From: Patiriisocius marinistellae
Lineage (GTDB): Bacteria > Bacteroidota > Bacteroidia > Flavobacteriales > Flavobacteriaceae
NCBI RefSeq assembly: GCF_009014635.1
Contig: NZ_BKCF01000001.1
Coordinates: 1,178,001-1,242,000, forward strand
DNA length: 64,000 nucleotides
Direction of reading: 5' to 3'
A program made the position numbers and the translations under genes. Shown here piece by piece: positions 34,756 to 43,292 of this stretch. Within the stretch, counting starts at the first letter, position 1, and the number at the start of each line of letters is the position of its first letter. The notes under the pieces are model-generated. The model was not told the origin of the DNA. It did no database searches and saw only the letters and a list, made by a program, of their open reading frames with translations.

Positions 34756-35982
34756 ATGAAAGAACTACTTAAAAAATACGAAAATAAAGAGCCTGAAATT
34801 GTATTCCATTGGAACGATGCTGAAACTGAAGCTGAAGGATGGACAGTAATTAACTCATTAAGAGGAGGTGCTGCAGGTGGAGGAACGAGAATGCGAGTGG
34901 GATTAAATGAAAATGAAGTTTTATCCCTTGCTAAAACAATGGAGGTGAAATTTACTGTTTCTGGTCCTGCAATAGGTGGCGCTAAATCTGGAATTAATTT
35001 TGACCCAAGCGATCCTCGTAAAAAAGGGGTATTAGAGCGCTGGTACAAAGCTGTTTCGCCATTATTAAAATCTTATTATGGAACTGGAGGAGATTTAAAT
35101 GTTGATGAAATCCACGAAGTAATCCCAATTACTGAGCAAAGTGGCGTTTGGCATCCACAAGAGGGGGTTTTTAATGGCCACTTTACACCAACCGAAGCTG
35201 ATAAAATTAACCGTATAGGACAATTGCGTCAAGGAGTAATAAAAGTTTTAGAAAACACTACGTATTCCCCTGATGTATCAAGAAAATACACCGTGGCAGA
35301 TATGATAACGGGTTACGGGGTTGCTGAAGCAGTACGTCATTATTATGATATCTATGGCGGAGACGTTAAAGGAAAACGTGCCATTGTACAAGGATTTGGA
35401 AATGTAGGAGCTGCCGCAGCTTATTATTTAGCACAAATGGGAGCAAAAGTTGTTGGAATTATCGATCGAGTGGGTGGAATAATCAATAAAGATGGATTCA
35501 GTTTTGAGGAGATTCAACAGTTATTTTTAAAGAAAGATGGGAATACACTTGTTGCTGATAATATGTTGTCTTTTGAAGAAATAAACGAACAAATCTGGAC
35601 ATTAGAATGTGAGGTGTTTGCACCATGTGCTGCATCACGTTTAATTACAAAGGGACAAATTTCTCAAATGATGGAAACTGGTCTAGAAGTTATAAGCTGT
35701 GGTGCCAATGTGCCATTTGCCGATAAAGAAATTTTCTTTGGAAGTATTATGGAATATACTGATGAACGTGTTTCTTTAATTCCAGATTTTATAAGTAATT
35801 GTGGAATGGCTCGCGTATTTGCCTATTTTATGGAACGTAAAGTACAAATGACAGACGAAGCTATTTTTAATGATACATCGATGACCATTAAAAATGCGAT
35901 TCGTAATACCTATGATAATAATAGTACAAAAACAAACATTAGTAAAACAGCGTTCGAAATTGCTTTAAAGCAACTAGTATAA
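34756..35982 (+). CDS. Glu/Leu/Phe/Val dehydrogenase family enzyme
   Basis: 408 residues. NAD(P)-dependent oxidative deamination of an amino acid. The N-terminal domain has GGAAGGGTRMR and SGPAIGGAKSGINFDP with the catalytic-region Lys, and YYGTGGDLNVDE. The Rossmann domain has the dinucleotide loop VQGFGNVGAAAAYYLAQMGA with Asp in GIIDRVGG, and ECEVFAPCAASRLIT later on. The protein is closer in layout to leucine/valine-type enzymes than to 450-residue GdhA, but the substrate cannot be assigned. The next gene, nhaD, begins 29 bp downstream on the same strand. Confidence 0.9.
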   Translation: MKELLKKYENKEPEIVFHWNDAETEAEGWTVINSLRGGAAGGGTRMRVGLNENEVLSLAKTMEVKFTVSGPAIGGAKSGINFDPSDPRKKGVLERWYKAVSPLLKSYYGTGGDLNVDEIHEVIPITEQSGVWHPQEGVFNGHFTPTEADKINRIGQLRQGVIKVLENTTYSPDVSRKYTVADMITGYGVAEAVRHYYDIYGGDVKGKRAIVQGFGNVGAAAAYYLAQMGAKVVGIIDRVGGIINKDGFSFEEIQQLFLKKDGNTLVADNMLSFEEINEQIWTLECEVFAPCAASRLITKGQISQMMETGLEVISCGANVPFADKEIFFGSIMEYTDERVSLIPDFISNCGMARVFAYFMERKVQMTDEAIFNDTSMTIKNAIRNTYDNNSTKTNISKTAFEIALKQLV

Positions 35983-36011
35983 GCAAAAAACAATAAAACA
36001 AACCTCATTCT

Positions 36012-37394
36012 ATGGAAGCAATTATAATTTTAATATTTGTCGTTGGTTATTTATCAATAACACTTGAACATCCGCTTAAACTTGATAAAACAGTGCCCGC
36101 ATTAATTATGGCGGCATTGATTTGGGCAGTACTTGCAATTGGTTTTCATGCAGGTTGGTTTGATGTTATTGACACCTATGACAATTCATTTAATTTTTTA
36201 AGCGGAGGAGTAGAGGCAGAGCATGGTTTTGAAAATACATTATTACATCATTTAGGGAAGACTGCCGAAATTTTAATCTTTTTAATAGGTGCGATGACCA
36301 TTGTAGAAATCATTGATCTACACCGTGGGTTTGAGATTTTAAAAGGTGCAGTACGTACAAAGAGTAAACGTAAATTACTTTGGATAATTGGAATACTTGC
36401 TTTTATTCTTTCTGCTATTATTGATAATTTAACTGCTACAATTGTACTAATTACATTACTTAGAAAATTGATTGTAAACAAAGAAGAACGATTGTGGTAC
36501 GCAGCGCTTGTTGTAGTAGCAGCAAATGCTGGAGGAGCATGGTCACCCATAGGAGACGTAACAACAACAATGCTTTGGATTGCAAAAAATGTAACAGCAA
36601 TGGGGTTAATTGAATATGTTGTGATTCCTTCAATTGTTTGTTTTGTAATTCCATTTTTCATTGCTCAGTATCTGCCAGCCTTTAAAGGTGAAATAGATGT
36701 TGATACATCTGGAGATGAGGTTGCAGAAAGACTTTTAAGTAGTAAAACAATGTTGTTTTTAGGACTAGGAATGATTGTTTCAGTACCTATTTTTAAAACT
36801 ATAACACACTTGCCTCCTTATATTGGGATGATGCTTGCACTTGGTGTAGTGTGGCTCGTTTCAGAATATATTCACCCAGAAGAAGATTTTACTAAAGAAC
36901 GACGTCAACAATATTCTGCTCATAAAGCACTATCAAGAATTGAGATTTCGTCAATATTATTCTTCTTAGGTATTTTAATGGCAGTAGCAGGATTAGAAAG
37001 TCTTGTATATGGTGTGGCCGAAAATGGAGATCCGGTAGGGACATTACGCTATCTAGCCGAAGTTTTACAAAGTGCCATTCCTAATCAAGATGTCGTTGTA
37101 ATATTATTAGGGGTATTCTCTGCAATAATTGACAATGTACCATTAGTAGCAGCTTCTATGGGGATGTATGATTCTCCAACCGATTCTGTTCTATGGCACT
37201 TCATCGCATATTGTGCAGGAACAGGTGGAAGTATGTTAATCATTGGTAGTGCAGCAGGTGTTGCTGCAATGGGAATGGAGCGTATTGACTTTATATGGTA
37301 TTTGAAGAAAATTACATGGCTTGCATTTATAGGCTTTATAGCTGGAGCTGGTGTGTTTTTACTTATAGAGCGAGTTATATTCAATCACGTATAA
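36012..37394 (+). CDS. nhaD: Na+/H+ antiporter NhaD
   Basis: 460 residues, integral membrane with about 11-12 helices. It exports Na+ (or Li+) in exchange for protons, as expected in a marine bacterium. Family features: LSAIIDNLTATIVLITLL with the ion-binding Asp, NAGGAWSPIGDVTTTMLWI, a second half-repeat SAIIDNVPLVAASMGM, and TGGSMLIIGSAAGVAAMG. The inverted half-repeats with IDN motifs are typical of the NhaD/ion-transporter superfamily. It begins 29 bp after the dehydrogenase gene and 47 bp before exbB, so it may be co-transcribed with both. Confidence 0.94.
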   Translation: MEAIIILIFVVGYLSITLEHPLKLDKTVPALIMAALIWAVLAIGFHAGWFDVIDTYDNSFNFLSGGVEAEHGFENTLLHHLGKTAEILIFLIGAMTIVEIIDLHRGFEILKGAVRTKSKRKLLWIIGILAFILSAIIDNLTATIVLITLLRKLIVNKEERLWYAALVVVAANAGGAWSPIGDVTTTMLWIAKNVTAMGLIEYVVIPSIVCFVIPFFIAQYLPAFKGEIDVDTSGDEVAERLLSSKTMLFLGLGMIVSVPIFKTITHLPPYIGMMLALGVVWLVSEYIHPEEDFTKERRQQYSAHKALSRIEISSILFFLGILMAVAGLESLVYGVAENGDPVGTLRYLAEVLQSAIPNQDVVVILLGVFSAIIDNVPLVAASMGMYDSPTDSVLWHFIAYCAGTGGSMLIIGSAAGVAAMGMERIDFIWYLKKITWLAFIGFIAGAGVFLLIERVIFNHV

Positions 37395-37441
37395 CAATTT
37401 TTAGCCCTCAATCACCGTTAACAAATTAAACCTATTTATAT

Positions 37442-38140
37442 ATGCTCAACTTCTTTATTCAGGAAGGTGCGGAAGATGCCGCACAATTAGAACCAGAAGT
37501 AACTGAAAAAACACTCTCTATCATGGAGCTCATCGTCAACGGTGGGACTGGAGGAATGATAATAATTGGTACACTTGCCGTTCTGCTTTTCGTAGCGTTG
37601 TATGTGTATTTTGAGCGCTTGTTTGCGATTAAAGCAGCATCAAAATATGATGCAAACTTTATGAACCAGATTAAGGATAATGTATCTAGCGGAAATTTAC
37701 AAGGTGCAAAAGTATTATGTGCAGGACAGAATACGCCTGTATCGAGATTAACAGAAAAGGGTATTTCAAGAATAGGAAGTCCATTAGAAGATATTAATAC
37801 AGCAATTGAAAATGCAGGACGTCTTGAAGTTTACAAACTAGAAAAAAATGTGAGTGTTCTCGCAACAATTGCAGGTGCTGCACCTATGATTGGATTTTTA
37901 GGTACTGTGATAGGAATGGTATTAGCATTTCATCAATTAGCAACAAGTAGTGGTCAAGCTGAAATGGGACTTCTAGCCGAAGGTATTTATACCGCAATGA
38001 CAACAACCGTTGCGGGATTAATAGTAGGTATTATAGCATATATGGGCTATAATCACCTTGTGGTTAAAACAGATAAAGTAGTGCATCAAATGGAAGCTAC
38101 AGCAGTAGATTTCTTAGATCTTTTAAACGAACCCGCATAA
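37442..38140 (+). CDS. exbB: ExbB/TolQ/MotA proton channel
   Basis: 232 residues. Three membrane helices: about 38-57 (IIIGTLAVLLFVALYVYF), about 138-160 (IAGAAPMIGFLGTVIGMVLAF) and about 180-200 (AMTTTVAGLIVGIIAYMGYN). The GAAPMIGFLGTVIGM and TAMTTTVAGLIVG stretches are the channel-lining signatures of the family. With ExbD it uses the proton gradient to energise TonB. Its stop is one base before the ExbD ATG. Confidence 0.93.
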   Translation: MLNFFIQEGAEDAAQLEPEVTEKTLSIMELIVNGGTGGMIIIGTLAVLLFVALYVYFERLFAIKAASKYDANFMNQIKDNVSSGNLQGAKVLCAGQNTPVSRLTEKGISRIGSPLEDINTAIENAGRLEVYKLEKNVSVLATIAGAAPMIGFLGTVIGMVLAFHQLATSSGQAEMGLLAEGIYTAMTTTVAGLIVGIIAYMGYNHLVVKTDKVVHQMEATAVDFLDLLNEPA

Positions 38141-38141
38141 T

Positions 38142-38534
38142 ATGAATCTACGCGGAAGAAATAAAGTAAGTCCAGAGTTTTCGATGAGTTCAATGACAGA
38201 TATTGTATTTCTGTTATTAGTTTTTTTCTTACTGACTTCTCCAGCGATTACACCAGATGCTTTAGATTTAATTTTGCCTAAAGCAAAAGGGAAAAGCACA
38301 AATGCTCAAAAAGCAAGTGTGAGTATCACTAAAGATGGTGCTTATTATGTAAATAAAGAACGCGTTAGCGAATATGAAATTGAAAAAGTATTAATCGCAG
38401 CCTTTGCAGGTGAAAAAGAACCTACATTGATACTAAGAGCTGAAGAAGGAGTGCCTATTGAAGACGCTGTTTTTGTGATGGATATTGCAAATAAAAACAA
38501 ATTTAAAGTTGTGCTAGCCGTAAGACCTAATTAG
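38142..38534 (+). CDS. exbD: ExbD/TolR biopolymer transport protein
   Basis: 130 residues. A single membrane helix near residues 17-38 contains the proton-carrying Asp in MTDIVFLLLVFFLLTSP; a periplasmic domain follows (AYYVNKERVSEYEIEKVLIA, AEEGVPIEDAVFVMDIANKN). It works with ExbB as the stator of the TonB motor. The gene follows exbB by one base, so coupling is expected. Confidence 0.94.
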   Translation: MNLRGRNKVSPEFSMSSMTDIVFLLLVFFLLTSPAITPDALDLILPKAKGKSTNAQKASVSITKDGAYYVNKERVSEYEIEKVLIAAFAGEKEPTLILRAEEGVPIEDAVFVMDIANKNKFKVVLAVRPN

Positions 38535-38612
38535 TATTAAAAAATAGGTGCCTAAAGTATTCTGGACTAATTAATTCGCGCTTTTATTTTTCCTAAACCC
38601 TAAACCTTTAAA

Positions 38613-39446
38613 ATGTCTCTTTTAGATACTCAACATAAAAAGAAAAGCATGACTATCACAGTGATATTATATTCACTGTTAATTTTGCTATTATTCTTTT
38701 TTGGGATGACATACTTAGATCCACCGCCAGAGGAAGGTATTGCAGTAAACTTTGGAACTACAGATACGGGAAGTGGAAACATTCAGCCAACTGAGGCGAT
38801 AAAAAGCGCCCCAAAAGTGACAACACCTCCACCAGTCTCAGAGCCTGAGCCAGAGGTAAAAGAAGAAGTAGTGACGCAAGATACTGAGGATGCACCTGTC
38901 ATTAAAAAAGAGAAAAAGAAAGAGATTAAAAAAGAAATTCCAGTAAAAGAGCAACCCAAAAAAGAAACACCAAAGCCACCCGTTCCAGATCCTGAGCCTA
39001 CCCCAGATAAGAGCACAACAGATGCCCTTTCTAGTATTCTCAATGGACCTAAAAGTGATGGAACAGCAAAAGGAGGAGAAGGAAATGATAATAAACCAGG
39101 TGATAAAGGAAACCCTAACGGTGACCCAAACGCAAAAAGTTATTACGGAACAGGAAAAGGATTAGATGGTGATGGCAATTATCAACTAGGAGGAAGAAAA
39201 GCATTAAACAAAGAAAAATTTGTTCAAGATTGTAACGAAGCAGGTACTGTTGTGGTTAGCATTGAAGTGGACCGTAATGGAAAAGTAATTAGTGCTACAG
39301 CAGGAGTTAGGGGAACTACTAATAACTCCAGTTGTTTACTAGAACCTGCAAAAAGAGCTGCTCTTGCAACAAAATTTAATAGTGATGATAAAGCACCTGC
39401 AAAACAGATAGGTAAAATTGTGTATCGCTTTAGTCTTTCTGAATAA
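38613..39446 (+). CDS. tonB: TonB-type energy transducer
   Basis: 277 residues. One N-terminal membrane helix (VILYSLLILLLFFFGMTYL), then a Pro/Glu/Lys-rich periplasmic spacer (about 60-140: PPPVSEPEPEVKEE, PKPPVPDPEPTPD), a Gly/Asn-rich stretch and a C-terminal domain (about 195-277, VVVSIEVDRNGKVISATAGV ... KIVYRFSLSE) like TonB family tails. It passes energy from ExbB/ExbD to outer-membrane receptors. Two Cys (DCNEAG and SSCLLEP) may form a disulfide. It starts 78 bp after exbD. Confidence 0.88.
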   Translation: MSLLDTQHKKKSMTITVILYSLLILLLFFFGMTYLDPPPEEGIAVNFGTTDTGSGNIQPTEAIKSAPKVTTPPPVSEPEPEVKEEVVTQDTEDAPVIKKEKKKEIKKEIPVKEQPKKETPKPPVPDPEPTPDKSTTDALSSILNGPKSDGTAKGGEGNDNKPGDKGNPNGDPNAKSYYGTGKGLDGDGNYQLGGRKALNKEKFVQDCNEAGTVVVSIEVDRNGKVISATAGVRGTTNNSSCLLEPAKRAALATKFNSDDKAPAKQIGKIVYRFSLSE

Positions 39447-39480
39447 AGTTTTTCGTATTTCTGAAATTTTAAATAATTGA

Positions 39481-39509
39481 AAGTGATTGTTTCAAAACAA
39501 AAATCACTT
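39481..39509 (+). terminator. Hairpin after tonB, weak terminator
   Basis: AAGTGATT pairs with AATCACTT; only a weak T-rich stretch follows, so termination efficiency is doubtful. Confidence 0.4.
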
Positions 39510-39547
39510 ATACTATTTCAGTATCTTTATTTTTCCAAATTTTTGAT

Positions 39548-42070
39548 ATGAAATACATTCACACACTAGCATTACTCTTTTTTGTTTTTCAAAGTTGTAA
39601 AGATTCTTTGCCAACTAATAGAAATGTTTCTTCAGCAAAAATTTCCGCAGAAAAAACTACTAAAACTCCTCATGATTTCATGTTTATGCAGCGCGCATAT
39701 CCTAGCGGGGAATTAAAACCCAATGCAATTAAGGATGCGGCCGCTTGGAAAAGAAACGAACTTTCAAAAAGAAATTCGCTAAGCGAGGTGTGGGAATTTG
39801 TTGGTCCTGTTAATACTGGAGGACGTATTACAGATATTGAAATTCCGGTTAACGATAGTAATACATATTATGTGGGTGCTGCTTCTGGAGGTATTTTTAA
39901 AACTATAAATGCTGGAGTAACTTTCAACCCTATTTTTGATGATCAAGATATGTTGTCAATTGGTGATATTGAAATTTCAAAAACAAATCCTAATACATTA
40001 TGGGTAGGAACTGGTGAGGTAAATGCAGGTGGTGGCTCACTCACATACGATGGTGACGGAATTTATAAAAGTGAAAATGGAGGGCTTTCTTGGGAATCAA
40101 AAGGGTTGCCTAATGTAGGGAGCATTGGTAAAATATTGATTCATCCTTCAAATGAAGATATAATTTTTGTTGGTGCAATGGGGCCTCTTTTTAAAAACGA
40201 TGAGAATAGAGGAGTTTATAAAACTATAGATGGTGGTGTAACTTGGGAAAAAGTATTTCAATATAGCAACAGAGCGGGAGTCATTGATATGGCAATCCAC
40301 CCTACAGATGGAAATATTGTATACGCTGCATTCTGGCAGCGTGAAAGAACTACAGAAAATAGAATTTATGGAGGAGCAGATTCTGGTCTTTGGCGTTCTC
40401 AAGATGGAGGAACTACATGGAGTCTAATGACAAATGGACTTCCTACAATTGCTACTCAAAAAGGAAGGATAAGCATTGATATTTCACAATCAAACCCTAA
40501 TGTCTTGTATGCACGTTATGCAAATGCAGCAGGAGGTATCCAAGGAGTTTATAGAACTCAAGATGGAGGTGATAGCTGGCAGACAATGAACTCAAGCGCA
40601 TTGACAGATGTAGGGTTTCATTGGTGGTTTAGAGGCATATTTGTAGATCCTGAAAATGAAAATATAATTTATAATGTTGATTTCGAAGTACAAAAATCTA
40701 TAGATGGAGGGCAAACATGGAGTGATGTTTTTTCTATTGCACACGTGGATCAGCATGCAATGGCATTTACCACGCAAGGTGCAAGTACAATTTTATTAGG
40801 GAATGATGGTGGATTATACACAAGTGCAAACGAAGGAGCAAGTAGTTCAAAAATTGAGACGTTGCCTATAACCCAGTTTTATAGAGTGCATGTGGATGCG
40901 CAAAATGACGATAAAATTTATGTTGGTTCTCAAGATAATAGTACTGTTAGAACAACTACAAGTGGTACTAATGATTGGTCAACTATTTTTGGTGGTGATG
41001 GATTTCAACCACTAGTAGATCCAACAAATACAAATGTAATTTATGCTCTTTCCCAAAATGGTAACTTAGGGAAATCTATAAACAATGGAGCTAGTTTTAA
41101 TGGTGCTTTAAATGGTATACCAAACATAGATAGAAATAATTGGGACACACCAATAACTTTTGACCCTGCAGATTCTCAAACGCTTTATTATGGGACAAAT
41201 AAATTATATAAAACTACAAATGCAGCAGGAAGTTGGACTGCAATTAGCCCAGATTTAACTAATGGCCCTTCTTCTGGAAATCTTACTTTCGGAACTATAA
41301 TAAGCATAAGCATTTCACCTTTAAATAGTGAAGTGATCTATGTAGGAACAGATGATGGAAATGTATGGGTAACACAAGATGCCGGTTCAAATTGGCTAAA
41401 TATTTCAAGCACATTACCTAATCGATGGGTAACTAAAGTGCTTGCAGATAGAGAAAATGCAAACGGGGTATATGTCACATTTTCTGGGTATCGTTTTGGT
41501 GAAAATGAAGGTCATGTTTATCAAAGTTCAGATTTTGGTGCTAATTGGAATAATATTTCCACAGGAATTCCAGATATTCCTATAAACGACATTATTAAGG
41601 ATATTAATGATATTTTATATGTTGGGACAGATATTGGCGTAATAGCATCAGGTGATAACGGTCAAACTTGGGTGCCTCTTGCAGCAAATTTACCTTCAGT
41701 TCCTGTGACTGATATGCACATTCATGAAGTAAGTCAATATTTATATATAGGGACTTATGGGCGTTCGATTTACAAGATAAATTTGTCAAACGATATTTTA
41801 GCTTTCAGTGAAAATGAGGCAGAAAATACACTAATTGTATCTCCTAATCCTGCCAACGATTATATTACTCTCACGTTAGGCAAAAGTATTGGATCGAAAA
41901 ATGAAATTCAATTACACGATGCGTTGGGTAGATTAGTAGCTTCCGAAATTTTAAATTTTGGAAATAGTAATCAAGCCACATTAAATCTATCTCAATACCC
42001 TACTGGGGTATATTTTTTAAGTGTTGCTACGGAAGGTAAGACTATTACAAAAAAGCTAATTAAAAACTAA
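39548..42070 (+). CDS. Secreted BNR/VPS10-type propeller protein with type IX sorting tail
   Basis: 840 residues. The start ends in FVFQSC|KDS, a likely lipobox with Cys17. From about 70 to 750 there are many sialidase/VPS10-like repeats with Asp-box signatures (SENGGLSWESKGLP, TIDGGVTWEKVF, SQDGGTTWSLM, TQDGGDSWQTMNS, SIDGGQTWSDVF, TQDAGSNWLNIS), as in plant photosystem-assembly-like and xyloglucanase propellers. No catalytic site could be assigned. Residues ~765-840 are a type IX sorting domain (LIVSPNPANDYITLTLGKS ... YPTGVYFLSV ... KKLIKN). A lipobox together with a sorting tail is unusual. A TATCTTTA box lies at 39522-39529. Confidence 0.87.
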   Translation: MKYIHTLALLFFVFQSCKDSLPTNRNVSSAKISAEKTTKTPHDFMFMQRAYPSGELKPNAIKDAAAWKRNELSKRNSLSEVWEFVGPVNTGGRITDIEIPVNDSNTYYVGAASGGIFKTINAGVTFNPIFDDQDMLSIGDIEISKTNPNTLWVGTGEVNAGGGSLTYDGDGIYKSENGGLSWESKGLPNVGSIGKILIHPSNEDIIFVGAMGPLFKNDENRGVYKTIDGGVTWEKVFQYSNRAGVIDMAIHPTDGNIVYAAFWQRERTTENRIYGGADSGLWRSQDGGTTWSLMTNGLPTIATQKGRISIDISQSNPNVLYARYANAAGGIQGVYRTQDGGDSWQTMNSSALTDVGFHWWFRGIFVDPENENIIYNVDFEVQKSIDGGQTWSDVFSIAHVDQHAMAFTTQGASTILLGNDGGLYTSANEGASSSKIETLPITQFYRVHVDAQNDDKIYVGSQDNSTVRTTTSGTNDWSTIFGGDGFQPLVDPTNTNVIYALSQNGNLGKSINNGASFNGALNGIPNIDRNNWDTPITFDPADSQTLYYGTNKLYKTTNAAGSWTAISPDLTNGPSSGNLTFGTIISISISPLNSEVIYVGTDDGNVWVTQDAGSNWLNISSTLPNRWVTKVLADRENANGVYVTFSGYRFGENEGHVYQSSDFGANWNNISTGIPDIPINDIIKDINDILYVGTDIGVIASGDNGQTWVPLAANLPSVPVTDMHIHEVSQYLYIGTYGRSIYKINLSNDILAFSENEAENTLIVSPNPANDYITLTLGKSIGSKNEIQLHDALGRLVASEILNFGNSNQATLNLSQYPTGVYFLSVATEGKTITKKLIKN

Positions 42071-42119
42071 AATTATCGTTTATAAAGAAGCTATCAATTG
42101 GTTATTCCAACAGCTCCCC

Positions 42120-43292
42120 ATGTATCAGCGAGTAGGTAAAAGTGCATATAAGGCAGATTTGTCTAACACCCTATTACTCGCAAACTATTTAGGTAATCCC
42201 GAAAATAAGTTTAAATCAATCCACGTTGCTGGGACCAATGGAAAAGGAAGCACAAGCCATATGTTGGCTTCTATTTTACAAGAAGCAGGTTATAAAGTAG
42301 GTTTGTATACTTCGCCACATTTAAAGGATTTTAGAGAGCGTATTAAGATAAATGGGCAGCCTATTGCAAAGCGAAATGTATCTTCGTTTGTAGAAAAGCA
42401 TAAATCTTTTTTTAAAGAAAATCAACTTAGTTTTTTTGAAATGACAGTTGGATTAGCCTTTGATTACTTCTCTAAGGAAGAAGTAGATATTGCAGTGATA
42501 GAAGTAGGGCTAGGAGGAAGACTTGATAGTACAAATATTATAATTCCTGAAATATCAATTATTACAAATATAGGGCTTGATCATACCCAGTTTTTAGGAA
42601 CTACACTTCCAGAAATTGCAAAAGAAAAAGCAGGGGTAATTAAAGAAAATGTTCCTATAGTCATTGGTGAATATAATACAAATACCATTGCTGTCTTTGA
42701 GCAAATTGCAAAAGAAAAAAATGCAGATTTGTATAAAGCTTTTGAGACAAAAGGAGCGTTGATGTCTTCAGATTTAAAAGGGGACTACCAAAAAAATAAT
42801 ATTCGTACAGTGCAAATGGCTGTTAAAATATTAAAAGATAAAAACTTCCACATAGGAATACAGCACCTAGCTAAAGGACTTCAAAATGTTGTAAAAAATA
42901 CTGGACTTTTAGGAAGGTGGCAAATTTTACAAAAGGAACCATTAATAGTTTGTGATACGGCTCATAATAAAGATGGATTGCAATTTACAATGCGTCAATT
43001 AGAAAAGCTTAACTATCGCGTGATTCACATTGTTTTAGGTTTTGTAAGTGATAAAGATTTAGACGAGGTGCTATCCTTATTCCCTAAACACGCCCGTTAC
43101 TATTTTTGTCAGCCGGCTGTTGAAAGGGCAATGGACGTAACTATATTAAAAAATAAGGCTACTAAGCATGACCTTAAAGGTTCAGTTTACCCTTCGGTTA
43201 ACGATGCTCTCAATGCTGCGAAGAAAGAACAGGTTAACCATGATGTTGTCTATGTAGGTGGAAGCACTTTTGTGGTTGCTGAAGTCGTTTAA
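42120..43292 (+). CDS. folC: Folylpolyglutamate/dihydrofolate synthase (start unclear)
   Basis: 390 residues from ATG 42120. It adds glutamate to folates and joins dihydropteroate with glutamate. Motifs: HVAGTNGKGSTSHMLASIL (ATP loop), YTSPHLKDFRERI, FEMTVGLAFDYF, IEVGLGGRLDSTNI, LDHTQFLGTT, and CDTAHNKDGLQ. Upstream of this ATG the same frame still codes for VYKEAINWLFQQLP, which looks like the usual N-terminus of the family, but between the in-frame stop at 42057-42059 and 42120 there is no ATG, GTG or TTG. Start at ATT 42072 or ATC 42075, or an N-terminally shortened enzyme, are the options. The stop overlaps the convergent DUF389 gene by 4 bp. Confidence 0.9.
   Translation: MYQRVGKSAYKADLSNTLLLANYLGNPENKFKSIHVAGTNGKGSTSHMLASILQEAGYKVGLYTSPHLKDFRERIKINGQPIAKRNVSSFVEKHKSFFKENQLSFFEMTVGLAFDYFSKEEVDIAVIEVGLGGRLDSTNIIIPEISIITNIGLDHTQFLGTTLPEIAKEKAGVIKENVPIVIGEYNTNTIAVFEQIAKEKNADLYKAFETKGALMSSDLKGDYQKNNIRTVQMAVKILKDKNFHIGIQHLAKGLQNVVKNTGLLGRWQILQKEPLIVCDTAHNKDGLQFTMRQLEKLNYRVIHIVLGFVSDKDLDEVLSLFPKHARYYFCQPAVERAMDVTILKNKATKHDLKGSVYPSVNDALNAAKKEQVNHDVVYVGGSTFVVAEVV

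Noticed and set aside
36248-36661. 137-codon frame antisense to nhaD
   Set aside because: A shadow of hydrophobic coding sequence on the other strand.
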